This document shows positions 45,676 to 54,220 of a stretch of 64,000 nucleotides of DNA, piece after piece. The DNA is taken from assembly GCF_947496485.1 (NCBI RefSeq), contig NZ_CANMCZ010000006.1, positions 62,001 to 126,000 of the forward strand, written 5' to 3'. The position numbers and the translations under genes were made by a program. Source of the stretch: an uncultured Winogradskyella sp. (lineage in GTDB: Bacteria > Bacteroidota > Bacteroidia > Flavobacteriales > Flavobacteriaceae). The notes beneath the pieces are model-generated. The model saw nothing but the letters and a program-made list of their open reading frames with translations, was not told where the DNA came from and ran no database searches. Position 1 is the stretch's first letter. The number at the start of each line of letters is the position of its first letter.

Positions 45676-47901
45676 ATGGAAGTTACACCCAAAAAAGGCT
45701 TTAAGGGCTTAATTGAAAATTGGAAAAGTGATTTAATTGCAGCAGTGAGTGTTTCACTCATTGCCTTACCGCTTTCGTTAGGTATAGCGCTAGCAGCTGG
45801 TGCTCCTGCAATGTCAGGTATCATTTCAGCAATTGTTGGTGGTGTTGTAACAACCCTTTATCGTGGTGGACATATCTCAGTTAACGGACCTGCCAAAGGT
45901 GTCATTGCGGTCATACTTTTAGGGATTGCATTGATGGATGATGGTTCAGGGCAAGCATTTAATTATGTATTGGCAGCAGTGGTTGTTTCAGGTGCAATTC
46001 AAGTCGTATTAGGATTATTGAAATTGGGTCGATTAGCTGATATCTTTCATTCTTCTGTGATTCATGGTATTTTGGCAGCCATCGGAATCATCATCTTTGC
46101 AAAACAAATTCACGTTGCCTTAGGTACGCATTCTGATAGTCCTAGCATTATACAAAACCTTGTAGATGCTGTTTTACAGCTACCGCAAGCGAATCCATTT
46201 GTGGTAATCATTGCTCTAGTAGGCTTACTTTTACTATTGTTTCATTCCAAAATCAGTAATAGAATTTTTCATATTTTACCAACTCCAATGTGGGTCGTTG
46301 GGCTTTCTATTCCATTTGTGTATATTTTTAATTTCTTTGATCCACATACACTTTCATTTTTTGGAAAAGCATACGAAGTTGGACCTGAATTACTGTTAGA
46401 TATTCCAGATAATATTATGGATTCAATAATGCATCCAAATTTTGGTAAAATTAATACGATTGAATTCTGGACAACTGTAATATCCATCTTAATCATAACT
46501 AGTATTGAGTCATTAGCCATTGCGAAAGCAGTTGACAAAATCGACCCTTATAAACGAAAGACAGATTTAAATAAGGATTTGACAGGTATTGGATTAAGTA
46601 CGATAGCAGCAGGTATGATTGGAGGTTTGCCAATTATTGCTGTGATTATTCGAAGTACAGTCAATATTCATAATGGAGCAAAGACAAAGTGGTCTAATAT
46701 GTATCAGGGACTTTTGTTGCTACTTTTTATTGTGGTACTGAGCCCAATAATGAGACAAGTACCACTATGTGCATTTGCCATTTTATTAGTTTACACTGGG
46801 TTTAAATTAGCCTCTCCTGCCGTCTTTAAACAAATTTATAGTCAAGGCATTGAACAATTAATATTTTTTACTGGTACAATGGTTTTAACCCTTTACACTA
46901 ATTTACTAATAGGATTACTTGGAGGATTATTATTAGCTATGGTTAGTCATATGCTGTTAGCGAATGTGTCCATACCTCAATTTTTTAAAATGGTATATCG
47001 CTCGGGTTCTAATTTAACTATGAAACCAGATGGCAGTTATGATATAAATATTAAAGGGATTGCTAATTTTTTAGGCATCTTAAAAATTGATAAAATGGTA
47101 GCTCAGATTCCTTCTGGCGCAAATGTGAATATTGATTTATCAGAAACAAGATTGGTTGGTATTACCTATATGGATTATATAGTGGACTATCTAAAAATGC
47201 AAAAGAATACAGGTGGTGAAGTGATAATCAAAGGACTAGATTCGCATGTGTCGTCCTCTACGCATAATAGAGCTTTAAAAATTGCTTTAAATAATCAAGA
47301 AGTAAAATTATCACCAAGGCAAATTCGATTACAAAATTTAGCCAATGAAAGAGATTATCAATATACTAATCGCATAGATTGGAATACGACTTATCTAAAG
47401 AAATTTCACTTTTTTGAAATTAGACCCATTGAACGTAAATCTAATTGTCTCAAAGGAACATTTAAAAATTTAGATGTGTCTTGGGAAATTGCGGATGTGA
47501 CTTTCAGTGAAGGTTCAGCTTTTACAGCTGAGACATTTAATATGACGCTAATGGTCTTAAAATTGCCTAAAAAACTGCCTGTTTTTACAATGGAAAAAGA
47601 AGGAGTATTAGAAAAATTATTTGACCGTGTAATGGCATATACAGGCTATAAAGATATTGACTTTGAAATGTATCCAGATTTTTCTAAGAAGTTTCTCATT
47701 ATGGGAAATAAGGAATCTGAAATTAGATCATTTTTTACAGATGAAATCATTCGCTTTTTCGAAAATCATCAGATTTATCATTTAGAAAGTAATGGTGAAG
47801 CACTAGTTATTTTTGATAAAATCAAATTAGCAAGGACAGACGAAACCATTGCATTTATAGATTATGGTAAAGAATTAGCCACGCTTTTAGATAAAAAATA
47901 A
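45676..47901 (+). CDS. SulP-family anion transporter with STAS and extra C-terminal domain
   Basis: The 741-residue protein is a SulP (SLC26-type) transporter; family members move sulfate or bicarbonate (BicA). The membrane part (residues about 15-430) has LIALPLSLGIALAAGAPAMS, GHISVNGPAKGVIAVIL, ITSIESLAIAKAVDKIDPYK and GLPIIAVIIRSTVNIHNGAK. A STAS-like domain follows (about 450-550, with NVNIDLSETRLVGITYMDYI). The last about 190 residues (YTNRIDWNTTYLKKFHFF, then AYTGYKDIDFEMYPDFSKKF and RSFFTDEIIRFFENHQIYHL) form a further soluble domain not found in classical SulP proteins. Bicarbonate rather than sulfate is suggested by the CbbR-like regulator and SbtA-like neighbour, but this is an inference. 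Confidence 0.88.
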   Translation: MEVTPKKGFKGLIENWKSDLIAAVSVSLIALPLSLGIALAAGAPAMSGIISAIVGGVVTTLYRGGHISVNGPAKGVIAVILLGIALMDDGSGQAFNYVLAAVVVSGAIQVVLGLLKLGRLADIFHSSVIHGILAAIGIIIFAKQIHVALGTHSDSPSIIQNLVDAVLQLPQANPFVVIIALVGLLLLLFHSKISNRIFHILPTPMWVVGLSIPFVYIFNFFDPHTLSFFGKAYEVGPELLLDIPDNIMDSIMHPNFGKINTIEFWTTVISILIITSIESLAIAKAVDKIDPYKRKTDLNKDLTGIGLSTIAAGMIGGLPIIAVIIRSTVNIHNGAKTKWSNMYQGLLLLLFIVVLSPIMRQVPLCAFAILLVYTGFKLASPAVFKQIYSQGIEQLIFFTGTMVLTLYTNLLIGLLGGLLLAMVSHMLLANVSIPQFFKMVYRSGSNLTMKPDGSYDINIKGIANFLGILKIDKMVAQIPSGANVNIDLSETRLVGITYMDYIVDYLKMQKNTGGEVIIKGLDSHVSSSTHNRALKIALNNQEVKLSPRQIRLQNLANERDYQYTNRIDWNTTYLKKFHFFEIRPIERKSNCLKGTFKNLDVSWEIADVTFSEGSAFTAETFNMTLMVLKLPKKLPVFTMEKEGVLEKLFDRVMAYTGYKDIDFEMYPDFSKKFLIMGNKESEIRSFFTDEIIRFFENHQIYHLESNGEALVIFDKIKLARTDETIAFIDYGKELATLLDKK

Positions 47902-48201
47902 ATGGAAATTTTAAACTGGATACAAGATTGGTTCAAACAACAATGTGATGGTGAATGGGAAAAAAATGAAGTGATTCAGATTACGACATTAGATACTCCA
48001 GGATGGGAAGTTGAAATTGATATCTCAAACACCTCCGTAGCCCATTTAGAAATAAAGTGGATTCTTAATGAAATCAATAGACAAGATTGGTATGGGGTTA
48101 AAGTTGAAAACCAAAGGTTTTTAGCAGCTGGTGATGCCGGAAAACTGATTTTCATATTAGACTTGTTTAAGCAAATGATTGATAAGATTGAGAATGAGTA
48201 A
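47902..48201 (+). CDS. Imm53-like immunity protein
   Basis: This 99-residue acidic protein resembles the Imm53 family of predicted immunity proteins against polymorphic toxins: ILNWIQDWFKQQCDGEWEKN, ITTLDTPGWEVEIDIS and the C-terminal FLAAGDAGKLIFILDLFKQM. Its ATG follows the SulP stop codon with no base between, so it is probably translated by re-initiation with the transporter. No toxin gene is next to it. A broken copy lies at 45320. It may be a free-standing (orphan) immunity gene or a protein with another role that shares the fold. Confidence 0.75.
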   Translation: MEILNWIQDWFKQQCDGEWEKNEVIQITTLDTPGWEVEIDISNTSVAHLEIKWILNEINRQDWYGVKVENQRFLAAGDAGKLIFILDLFKQMIDKIENE

Positions 48202-48389
48202 GCTACTTAAGCCCATTCTAATCAAGTCAAAAACGAAACACCAAAACTTAAGAATTTAGTCAAAACATTAAGCTAACTGCTTAATATTCTTCTTTATACA
48301 ACTATAAAATTTATAACATACAATAAATCATTGTATTGAGTAGTTATTAACCACTAGTATTATAGAATTTTATTAACTTTAAAAATCGC

Positions 48390-49421
48390 ATGGTAAAACA
48401 TTGCATTGTCTTTTTCATATTCCTATACATTAATACCACCATAGGCCAATCGGTTACTAAAACTGTGATTGCTAAACCTGGAGATGGCATTTATTCACTT
48501 TTAAGAGACAACGATATTGCACTCTCATATCTTGATGAGTTTATAAAACTCAATAAAACAAAATTAACTTCTGACAATAAATTAATTTTAGGCAAAACCT
48601 ATGCACTGCCTATTATAAAAAAGGATTCTGTCACTAATTTAAAAACAATTAAATTAGATAGTATTTCTATTAAGCCTGAAGTAAAAAGAGAAATTTCTTT
48701 ATTTGGAAAAGATTACAGCACTGTTGTTATTGAAAATGACACGCTTAAAAACGCTGTGTATTATTTAATTTCTGGGCATGGAGGTCCTGACCCTGGAGCG
48801 ATAACAACCTACAAATCTAAATTAATTTCTGAGGATGAATATGCCTATGATGTCACTTTACGACTAGCCAGAAAATTAATATCTAGAGGAGCTAAGGTGT
48901 ATATTATTATACAAGACAAGAACGATGGTATAAGAGATCAGCGTATTTTAGAAGTCGATTATGACGAAGTTTCTTATCCTAACAATAAAATTCCACGAAG
49001 TCAAAAATTGCGATTGCAGCAACGGACAAATGCCGTTAATAATCTATACTTAAAGCACAAAGGTGCTTATCAAAGACTTATAGTAACACATGTTGATAGT
49101 AGAAGTATTAGTAAAAATATAGATGTATTCTTCTACCATCATAAAAACAGTGAAAACGGAAAACGTTTGGCAGAACATATTCATACGTCATTTACAGAAA
49201 AATATGCAAAACATCAACCCAATCGCGTCTATTCTGGTACCGTGAGCTCTAGAAGCGGGCTGTATTTAATTAAGAATACCTTACCTGCTATGGTATATAT
49301 AGAATTAGGAAATATTAAAAACAAAAAAGATCAAAAACGGATATTGAATTATGAAAACAGAGAAGCTTTAGCGAATTGGATTTACAATGGGCTTTTAATA
49401 GATTATCAAGATCATAATTGA
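48390..49421 (+). CDS. Exported N-acetylmuramoyl-L-alanine amidase
   Basis: The 343-residue protein has a signal peptide (HCIVFFIFLYINTTIGQ), a LysM-like N-terminal domain (VIAKPGDGIYSLLRDNDIAL, KLILGKTYALPI) and an amidase_3 catalytic domain that cuts the lactyl-peptide bond of peptidoglycan. Zinc ligands are His in YLISGHGGPDPGA, Glu in ISEDEYAYDVTLRLARKL and His in LIVTHVDSR; the catalytic Glu is in MVYIELGNIKNKKDQ. The usual SIHAN motif is replaced by VTHVDS, as in some Bacteroidota amidases. It is a single gene and convergent with the thioredoxin-like gene. Confidence 0.87.
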   Translation: MVKHCIVFFIFLYINTTIGQSVTKTVIAKPGDGIYSLLRDNDIALSYLDEFIKLNKTKLTSDNKLILGKTYALPIIKKDSVTNLKTIKLDSISIKPEVKREISLFGKDYSTVVIENDTLKNAVYYLISGHGGPDPGAITTYKSKLISEDEYAYDVTLRLARKLISRGAKVYIIIQDKNDGIRDQRILEVDYDEVSYPNNKIPRSQKLRLQQRTNAVNNLYLKHKGAYQRLIVTHVDSRSISKNIDVFFYHHKNSENGKRLAEHIHTSFTEKYAKHQPNRVYSGTVSSRSGLYLIKNTLPAMVYIELGNIKNKKDQKRILNYENREALANWIYNGLLIDYQDHN

Positions 49422-49435
49422 TAAGGTTGAGAATA

Positions 49436-50788
49436 TTAATGCAACAACTCATCCAACAGCACTCTTGTCTTATCAAATGAAGGTCTTGGTGCTTCTGGGT
49501 CAACTATTTTACCTTCAGGATCTATCAAAATAAATCGTGGTATGGAATTCACCGCATAAGCATTCATAAAATCACTATCAAAAGACTTGTCTGCAAAAAG
49601 TTGCAATCCGCCAAGTTCTTTATCAGCAATCATTTGTTTCCAAGTATCTTTCACTTTTTCTTTATCTACTGAAATACTTACAAAAACAATATTCTTATTA
49701 TGATAACGCTCTTCTAACTGCTTTAGATATGGTACTTGCTTAATACAAGGCGCACACCAAGTAGCCCAAACATCAATGTAGACATATTTCCCCTTTAAAT
49801 CGTTTAAGCTTATTATTTTTCCATCGATAGTCTCATAACTAAATTCTGGTGAAGCATCACCTTTACTCAAGCCTTTTGACTTCATAACCTCTTGATATTG
49901 CTTCTCTGCTGCTTCTATAAATGGTTGATGTGTTGTCACCATCTTTATTAGGTCGAGATAGTCTTTTGCACGTTCCTTATTAGAGGATATTTTAGAATAA
50001 AATCCATTGATTAAGCTAATTATAATAGGTTGGGATTTTACTTCACGAAGCACATTAAGCATACTTTCTGCATCTGGCGCAGCATCTATCTTTTTATTCC
50101 AAACCGAATTGACTAAGTAGCGATAATAAGGTTGTCTTTTATAATCATCTTCATTTCTGACATCTATCTTTTCTACAGGTTTGTAAAAGCCTTTAGAAGG
50201 AGAAATCTCTTCACCTAAATAAAATTTGTAATTAGATTTATAATTCTGAATACTAAGTAGGCGCTCAAACTCTAATGATTTTTCCTCTGCAGTTTTAAAA
50301 AAATCCTCAACATTAATCTTAGCAAGCGCATTTAAATGCCTTTGTTTTACATTAGCTATGTTCTTAATATAGGTCGTTTCATCAACTTTATAAAAGGCAT
50401 CTAAATCCTTGGTAAGCTCTGAGCCTTTAACTGATTTCTTAGCAAGATAATTATTTCGTTCTGCACCTTTTCCTTCAAAAACCAGTGTTTCATCAAAATG
50501 TTCTGCATCAAAACTTATACTGAGTTCATCCTTTGGATAAAGATAGATATATGCTGTATTGCGCCCATAACTTAAAAAGTAAAAACCACCTTCTATTTTA
50601 GCAGATATTTTAAAATTTCCATTGTCATCTAGTTCAGCTGAAGCAACTTCTTTATAATCGAAATAGGTAATCTTTATGGAAGTTACAGAAGGGTTACTGA
50701 CTTTTCCCGATAGAATCACTTTACCAGATTTAGCAAATACAGATAGACTAATAAATAAAATAAAGAATGTACTAATAGTTTTGTGCAT
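49436..50788 (-). CDS. Thioredoxin-like (TlpA/ResA-type) exported protein
   Basis: The 450-residue protein has a signal peptide (HKTISTFFILFISLSVFAKS), an N-terminal beta domain (residues about 22-110, with GKVSNPSVTSIKITYFDYKE and LDDNGNFKISAKI) of the DUF4369 type, a helical middle region and a C-terminal thioredoxin fold. The redox motif is WATWCAPCIKQVPYL, typical for the TlpA/ResA/CcmG group, which reduces disulfides in the periplasm. The cis-Pro segment is SIPRFILIDPEGKIV. Its partner is not indicated by context. It is divergent from the next small exported protein. Confidence 0.9.
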   Translation of the reverse strand: MHKTISTFFILFISLSVFAKSGKVILSGKVSNPSVTSIKITYFDYKEVASAELDDNGNFKISAKIEGGFYFLSYGRNTAYIYLYPKDELSISFDAEHFDETLVFEGKGAERNNYLAKKSVKGSELTKDLDAFYKVDETTYIKNIANVKQRHLNALAKINVEDFFKTAEEKSLEFERLLSIQNYKSNYKFYLGEEISPSKGFYKPVEKIDVRNEDDYKRQPYYRYLVNSVWNKKIDAAPDAESMLNVLREVKSQPIIISLINGFYSKISSNKERAKDYLDLIKMVTTHQPFIEAAEKQYQEVMKSKGLSKGDASPEFSYETIDGKIISLNDLKGKYVYIDVWATWCAPCIKQVPYLKQLEERYHNKNIVFVSISVDKEKVKDTWKQMIADKELGGLQLFADKSFDSDFMNAYAVNSIPRFILIDPEGKIVDPEAPRPSFDKTRVLLDELLH

Positions 50789-50921
50789 AGTTTTAAAATA
50801 AAAACTAAATATACATATTTTGATGTTTGACGTTCTCGAAAATTTAAACGAAATTCGTTATTTAATAATTTGAGATAATGAGACAGAATCTAATAAATAA
50901 AATTTTCAGTTTAAAAATTAA

Positions 50922-51344
50922 ATGAAAACACTTTCAATTCTAATTCTCTTAATATTCTGTAATATCAGCTTTTCCCAGGAGCTCGAATTTTCAAATACAA
51001 TAAATGATATTGTACAACAGATCACTTTTCAGGAAAAACTGAATACAATTCTTTTGTCCACAAATAATTATAAGGATGGTGATAAAGTAAGAATTTTTGC
51101 TTCTTTTGTTCTTAACGAAAAAGGTAGATTAATGAATATTACTGTTAGAGCACCACATCCTAAAATTGAAAAATCTGTTAAGGATCTTTTAAATAAAATT
51201 ATAATTCAAGAAGAACTAACAAAGCAACTACTTAGTAAACATGAAGACGGAAAATTCGCTATTCCAATAATTTATTATGTTATTAGCAGATCTAAAATGA
51301 AACGCATTATAGCAAAGCATAATCGAAAAAAAAATAAATCTTAA
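50922..51344 (+). CDS. Small exported protein with TonB-C-like segment
   Basis: The 140-residue protein has a signal peptide (KTLSILILLIFCNISFSQ). The middle (RIFASFVLNEKGRLMNITVR, then APHPKIEKSVKDLLNKI) resembles the C-terminal domain of Bacteroidota TonB proteins, in which a 'PHP' turn is common. The membrane anchor and Pro-rich spacer of TonB are absent, so it is not a full TonB. The C-terminus is very basic (SKMKRIIAKHNRKKNKS). Function unknown. Confidence 0.6.
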   Translation: MKTLSILILLIFCNISFSQELEFSNTINDIVQQITFQEKLNTILLSTNNYKDGDKVRIFASFVLNEKGRLMNITVRAPHPKIEKSVKDLLNKIIIQEELTKQLLSKHEDGKFAIPIIYYVISRSKMKRIIAKHNRKKNKS

Positions 51345-51426
51345 TTAGAAAGAAACAAATCAAATTTAAAGCGATATTAGTTTTTCTGGGACCAATTACT
51401 AAAAACAAGTTCAGTATAACAAAACT

Positions 51427-52779
51427 TTAGAATAATTCCTTCACCTCATCAAAATCCAAACCACCATAATTACCAGAACTCATTAATAACAAAGATTTGT
51501 TATCAAAGTTTTGAGAGAATAAGAAGTCTTTAAAATCTTCTGGGTTGGTGTAGATGATTAAATCATCACGTTCAAAAGCGTTGGCTATTTGCGTTTCTGT
51601 AACTTCTTCTAATTTTTTAATTTCTACAGCATGTGGAGAATAAAATACAACTGCTACATCTGCGGCATCTAAAGCGCCTTTGTATTCTTTAAGGAATTCA
51701 GCATTTAAGCTGCTGTAAGTATGTAATTCTAAGCAAGCGACTAAAGTCCTGTCGCTGTATTGTTCTTTTAAGGCCTTGGTTGTGGCTTCTACTTTACTTG
51801 GTGAGTGCGCAAAATCTTTATACGCAATACTGGTTTTAGATTCGGCAATTTTTTCTAAACGCTTGCTTGCTCCTTTAAATGAAGAAATGGCTTCGTAGAA
51901 ATCGTCTTCATCAATACCCATATGCTGGCAAATCCATTTGGCACCTGCTAAATTGTTTAAGTTGTGTGCGCCAAATACTTCAATTGGCATTGGTCCTTCT
52001 GGTGTTTCTAAAAGGGTTTCGCCATTTTCAACCGTATATTCAGGAGTTTGGTAGGCTATTTTTCGTATCTGGTTTTCTGAGGCTTCTACTACGCGTTTTA
52101 CTTCTAAATCTTCTTCATTATAGTTAATACTTCCACCTGTAATAATTGAATCTACAAAAATGCTAAACTGTTCGACATAGTTTTCATAAGTTGGAAACAC
52201 ATTAATATGATCCCATGCAATTCCGCTTAACAAGGCAATATTAGGTTTGTACAAATGAAATTTTGGGCGCATGTCTATTGGTGAGCTTAAATATTCATCA
52301 CCTTCTAAAACCATAAAATCATTGTCTTCGGTGAGTTTCACCATCACATCAAAACCTTCTAATTGAGCACCAACCATATAATCGACGTCTCTATCGTGAT
52401 AATGCATCACGTGCAAAATCATTGAGGTAATCGTTGTCTTTCCATGACTTCCACCAATCACCACACGTGTTTTATTTTTGGCTTGCTCGTATAGAAATTC
52501 AGGATAACTATAGATTTTAAGTCCTAGGTCTTGGGCCTTAAGTAATTCAGGATTATCTGCTTTAGCATGCATACCCAAAACAATGGCATCTAAATCTGAA
52601 GTGATTTTTTCAGGATACCAACCAAAAGCTTCTGGTAATAAACCTTTAACTTCTAATCTCGATTTTGAAGGGTCGAAAATAGTGTCATCACTTCCCGTGA
52701 CTTTATAACCTTTATTATGAAGTGCTATGGCCAAATTGTGCATTGCTGCACCACCAATAGCTATAAAATGTACGTTCAT
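51427..52779 (-). CDS. mpl: UDP-N-acetylmuramate:tripeptide ligase (peptidoglycan recycling)
   Basis: Mpl attaches the recovered tripeptide L-Ala-gamma-D-Glu-meso-DAP to UDP-MurNAc, re-using cell wall peptides in the cytoplasm. The 450-residue protein has the Mur-ligase domains: N-terminal Rossmann part MNVHFIAIGGAAMHNLAIAL, ATP-binding VVIGGSHGKTTITSMIL, VLEGDEYLSSPIDMRPKF (Mpl-type carbamylated/acidic region), SGIAWDHINVFP and the C-terminal KRLEKIAESKTSIAYKDFAH. MurC would be longer in its first loop and has a different EACEY motif, so Mpl is favoured. It is 33 nt after tolC on the same strand and may be read with the exporter genes. Confidence 0.92.
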   Translation of the reverse strand: MNVHFIAIGGAAMHNLAIALHNKGYKVTGSDDTIFDPSKSRLEVKGLLPEAFGWYPEKITSDLDAIVLGMHAKADNPELLKAQDLGLKIYSYPEFLYEQAKNKTRVVIGGSHGKTTITSMILHVMHYHDRDVDYMVGAQLEGFDVMVKLTEDNDFMVLEGDEYLSSPIDMRPKFHLYKPNIALLSGIAWDHINVFPTYENYVEQFSIFVDSIITGGSINYNEEDLEVKRVVEASENQIRKIAYQTPEYTVENGETLLETPEGPMPIEVFGAHNLNNLAGAKWICQHMGIDEDDFYEAISSFKGASKRLEKIAESKTSIAYKDFAHSPSKVEATTKALKEQYSDRTLVACLELHTYSSLNAEFLKEYKGALDAADVAVVFYSPHAVEIKKLEEVTETQIANAFERDDLIIYTNPEDFKDFLFSQNFDNKSLLLMSSGNYGGLDFDEVKELF

Positions 52780-52812
52780 AGAATCCTTAAATAAGTAATG
52801 TAAAAATACTAT

Positions 52813-54216
52813 TTATAATTCAGGATTTACAGCCAAACTATTAAAAAGCTTTGCTTTAGTGCTGAAGAATTTATTCTGAATCTCAATGGCCTTTAACTGG
52901 CCATCAATCAATTTAGACTCACGAGAATTAACCAAAAACAAAGAGCTTTCTCCAAGTTGGAATTTACGCTCTTCTGCTTGTAGCATTCGCTCATAATCCG
53001 AGACCATTTCAGTAGTTATCTCATTTTGAGCTACATAAGATTCTAACTCTTGCTTTAGCGCACTAATCTTATTTTGAAGATTCACACGTGTGGCATCCAT
53101 TTCAAATTCTGTGTCTTGCAACTTAATTTTGGCTAGCCTTAAATCACCACGTTCTTTTCTCAAAAATAAGGGGAAACTCAGGTTTAGTCCACCTTTGTAT
53201 TCAGCAGTGTTTAAACTTCGGGCCACTTCTGGTGCTTCGGTTAAGAAGTTATATTCCACATCAATTCTTGGTAGTAATCGATTAGCTTTTAAACGCTTAT
53301 CAACTTCCAACCCTTCGAGTTTATAACCTAAAGACAACATTTTAGGATGTTCATCTAGCATAACCTCATCATCTCGCAATTGATTAATATTAAAGGTGGC
53401 ATCAACTATTGGTTCTGTATTTACATCTGGAATAATATTGGGTTGTAATTCCACTGGCATATTATTTTCTAGCCATAAAAAATTAGATAATTCTAAAGCT
53501 GCTTTCATTAGTTTAACCTTAGATTGCTCTAATCCTAATTTCCTATTATTGACCGCAATACGCGCTTCTGTCGCATCAATTTCTGCATTTTCACCAACTT
53601 CTACTCCTTTTTGAATTCCGGTAAAACGTAATTCTGCGTTAACTAAAATATTTTCAAACAACTTTAACTCATTATATGCTTGTAACCATTTAAAGTAAAC
53701 TAGAGAGGCTTCAAACAGAATGTTATTGACATAAATATCGCGATCTGCTTTGGCTTGTTCTCTAAATAATTTGGCTTGCTTTAGTGACGCCATCCTACTG
53801 TTAATCAATAGTCCCTGACCTAATGACACTGAAACACCCGCACTGTACAAACCATCTTCTGGTACAAAAGCTTCAGGATTTAAAAAGTCACCTGTGTTTT
53901 CTTCAAAAGCTGCTTTTAACTCTACTCCAAACCAGGTCGGAATTTTAAAGGTTCCGTTGAGTCTATCAAAATACTCTGTGTTCTTGAATTTCTTTCTATC
54001 ATAATCGACTTCTAATTTTGGGTCAAAAGCACCACGAGATTTCATGAGTTTTGCCTGACTTTCGTCTATAACCAATTGAGCTTGTTTTACAATAGGATGA
54101 AATTTCTTCACATAACCAAGATACTCATCAAAGCGCAATACGTTTGATAATTGATCTGTCTGTGCAAAGCTTATAAAACCTAATCCAATAAGCAGTATTG
54201 AAAATTTTAGTCTCAT
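52813..54216 (-). CDS. TolC-family outer membrane efflux protein
   Basis: The 467-residue protein has a signal peptide (RLKFSILLIGLGFISFAQ) and the TolC layout of two similar helical halves with long coiled-coil segments (ELKLFENILVNAELRFTGIQ, KAAELSNFLW-like helices, and QNKISALKQELESYVAQNE). It forms the trimeric outer membrane exit duct for type I-like exporters. The gene lies four nt after the HlyD-type gene and downstream of the ABC gene, giving the full three-part exporter. It contains the family's SLGQGLLINSRMASLKQAK region. Confidence 0.9.
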   Translation of the reverse strand: MRLKFSILLIGLGFISFAQTDQLSNVLRFDEYLGYVKKFHPIVKQAQLVIDESQAKLMKSRGAFDPKLEVDYDRKKFKNTEYFDRLNGTFKIPTWFGVELKAAFEENTGDFLNPEAFVPEDGLYSAGVSVSLGQGLLINSRMASLKQAKLFREQAKADRDIYVNNILFEASLVYFKWLQAYNELKLFENILVNAELRFTGIQKGVEVGENAEIDATEARIAVNNRKLGLEQSKVKLMKAALELSNFLWLENNMPVELQPNIIPDVNTEPIVDATFNINQLRDDEVMLDEHPKMLSLGYKLEGLEVDKRLKANRLLPRIDVEYNFLTEAPEVARSLNTAEYKGGLNLSFPLFLRKERGDLRLAKIKLQDTEFEMDATRVNLQNKISALKQELESYVAQNEITTEMVSDYERMLQAEERKFQLGESSLFLVNSRESKLIDGQLKAIEIQNKFFSTKAKLFNSLAVNPEL

Positions 54217-54220
54217 CTAT

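Noticed and set aside
48202..48389. Possible small gene or regulatory RNA between the Imm53-like gene and the amidase gene
   Set aside because: The gap is A/T-rich, has no long frame, and I could not find a convincing hairpin or TAnnTTTG box.
47902..49421. Imm53-like gene and downstream amidase as a toxin-immunity pair
   Set aside because: The amidase has a normal signal peptide, a LysM-like domain and a housekeeping type of catalytic domain. It is 188 nt away and lacks polymorphic toxin features, so there is no basis for pairing.
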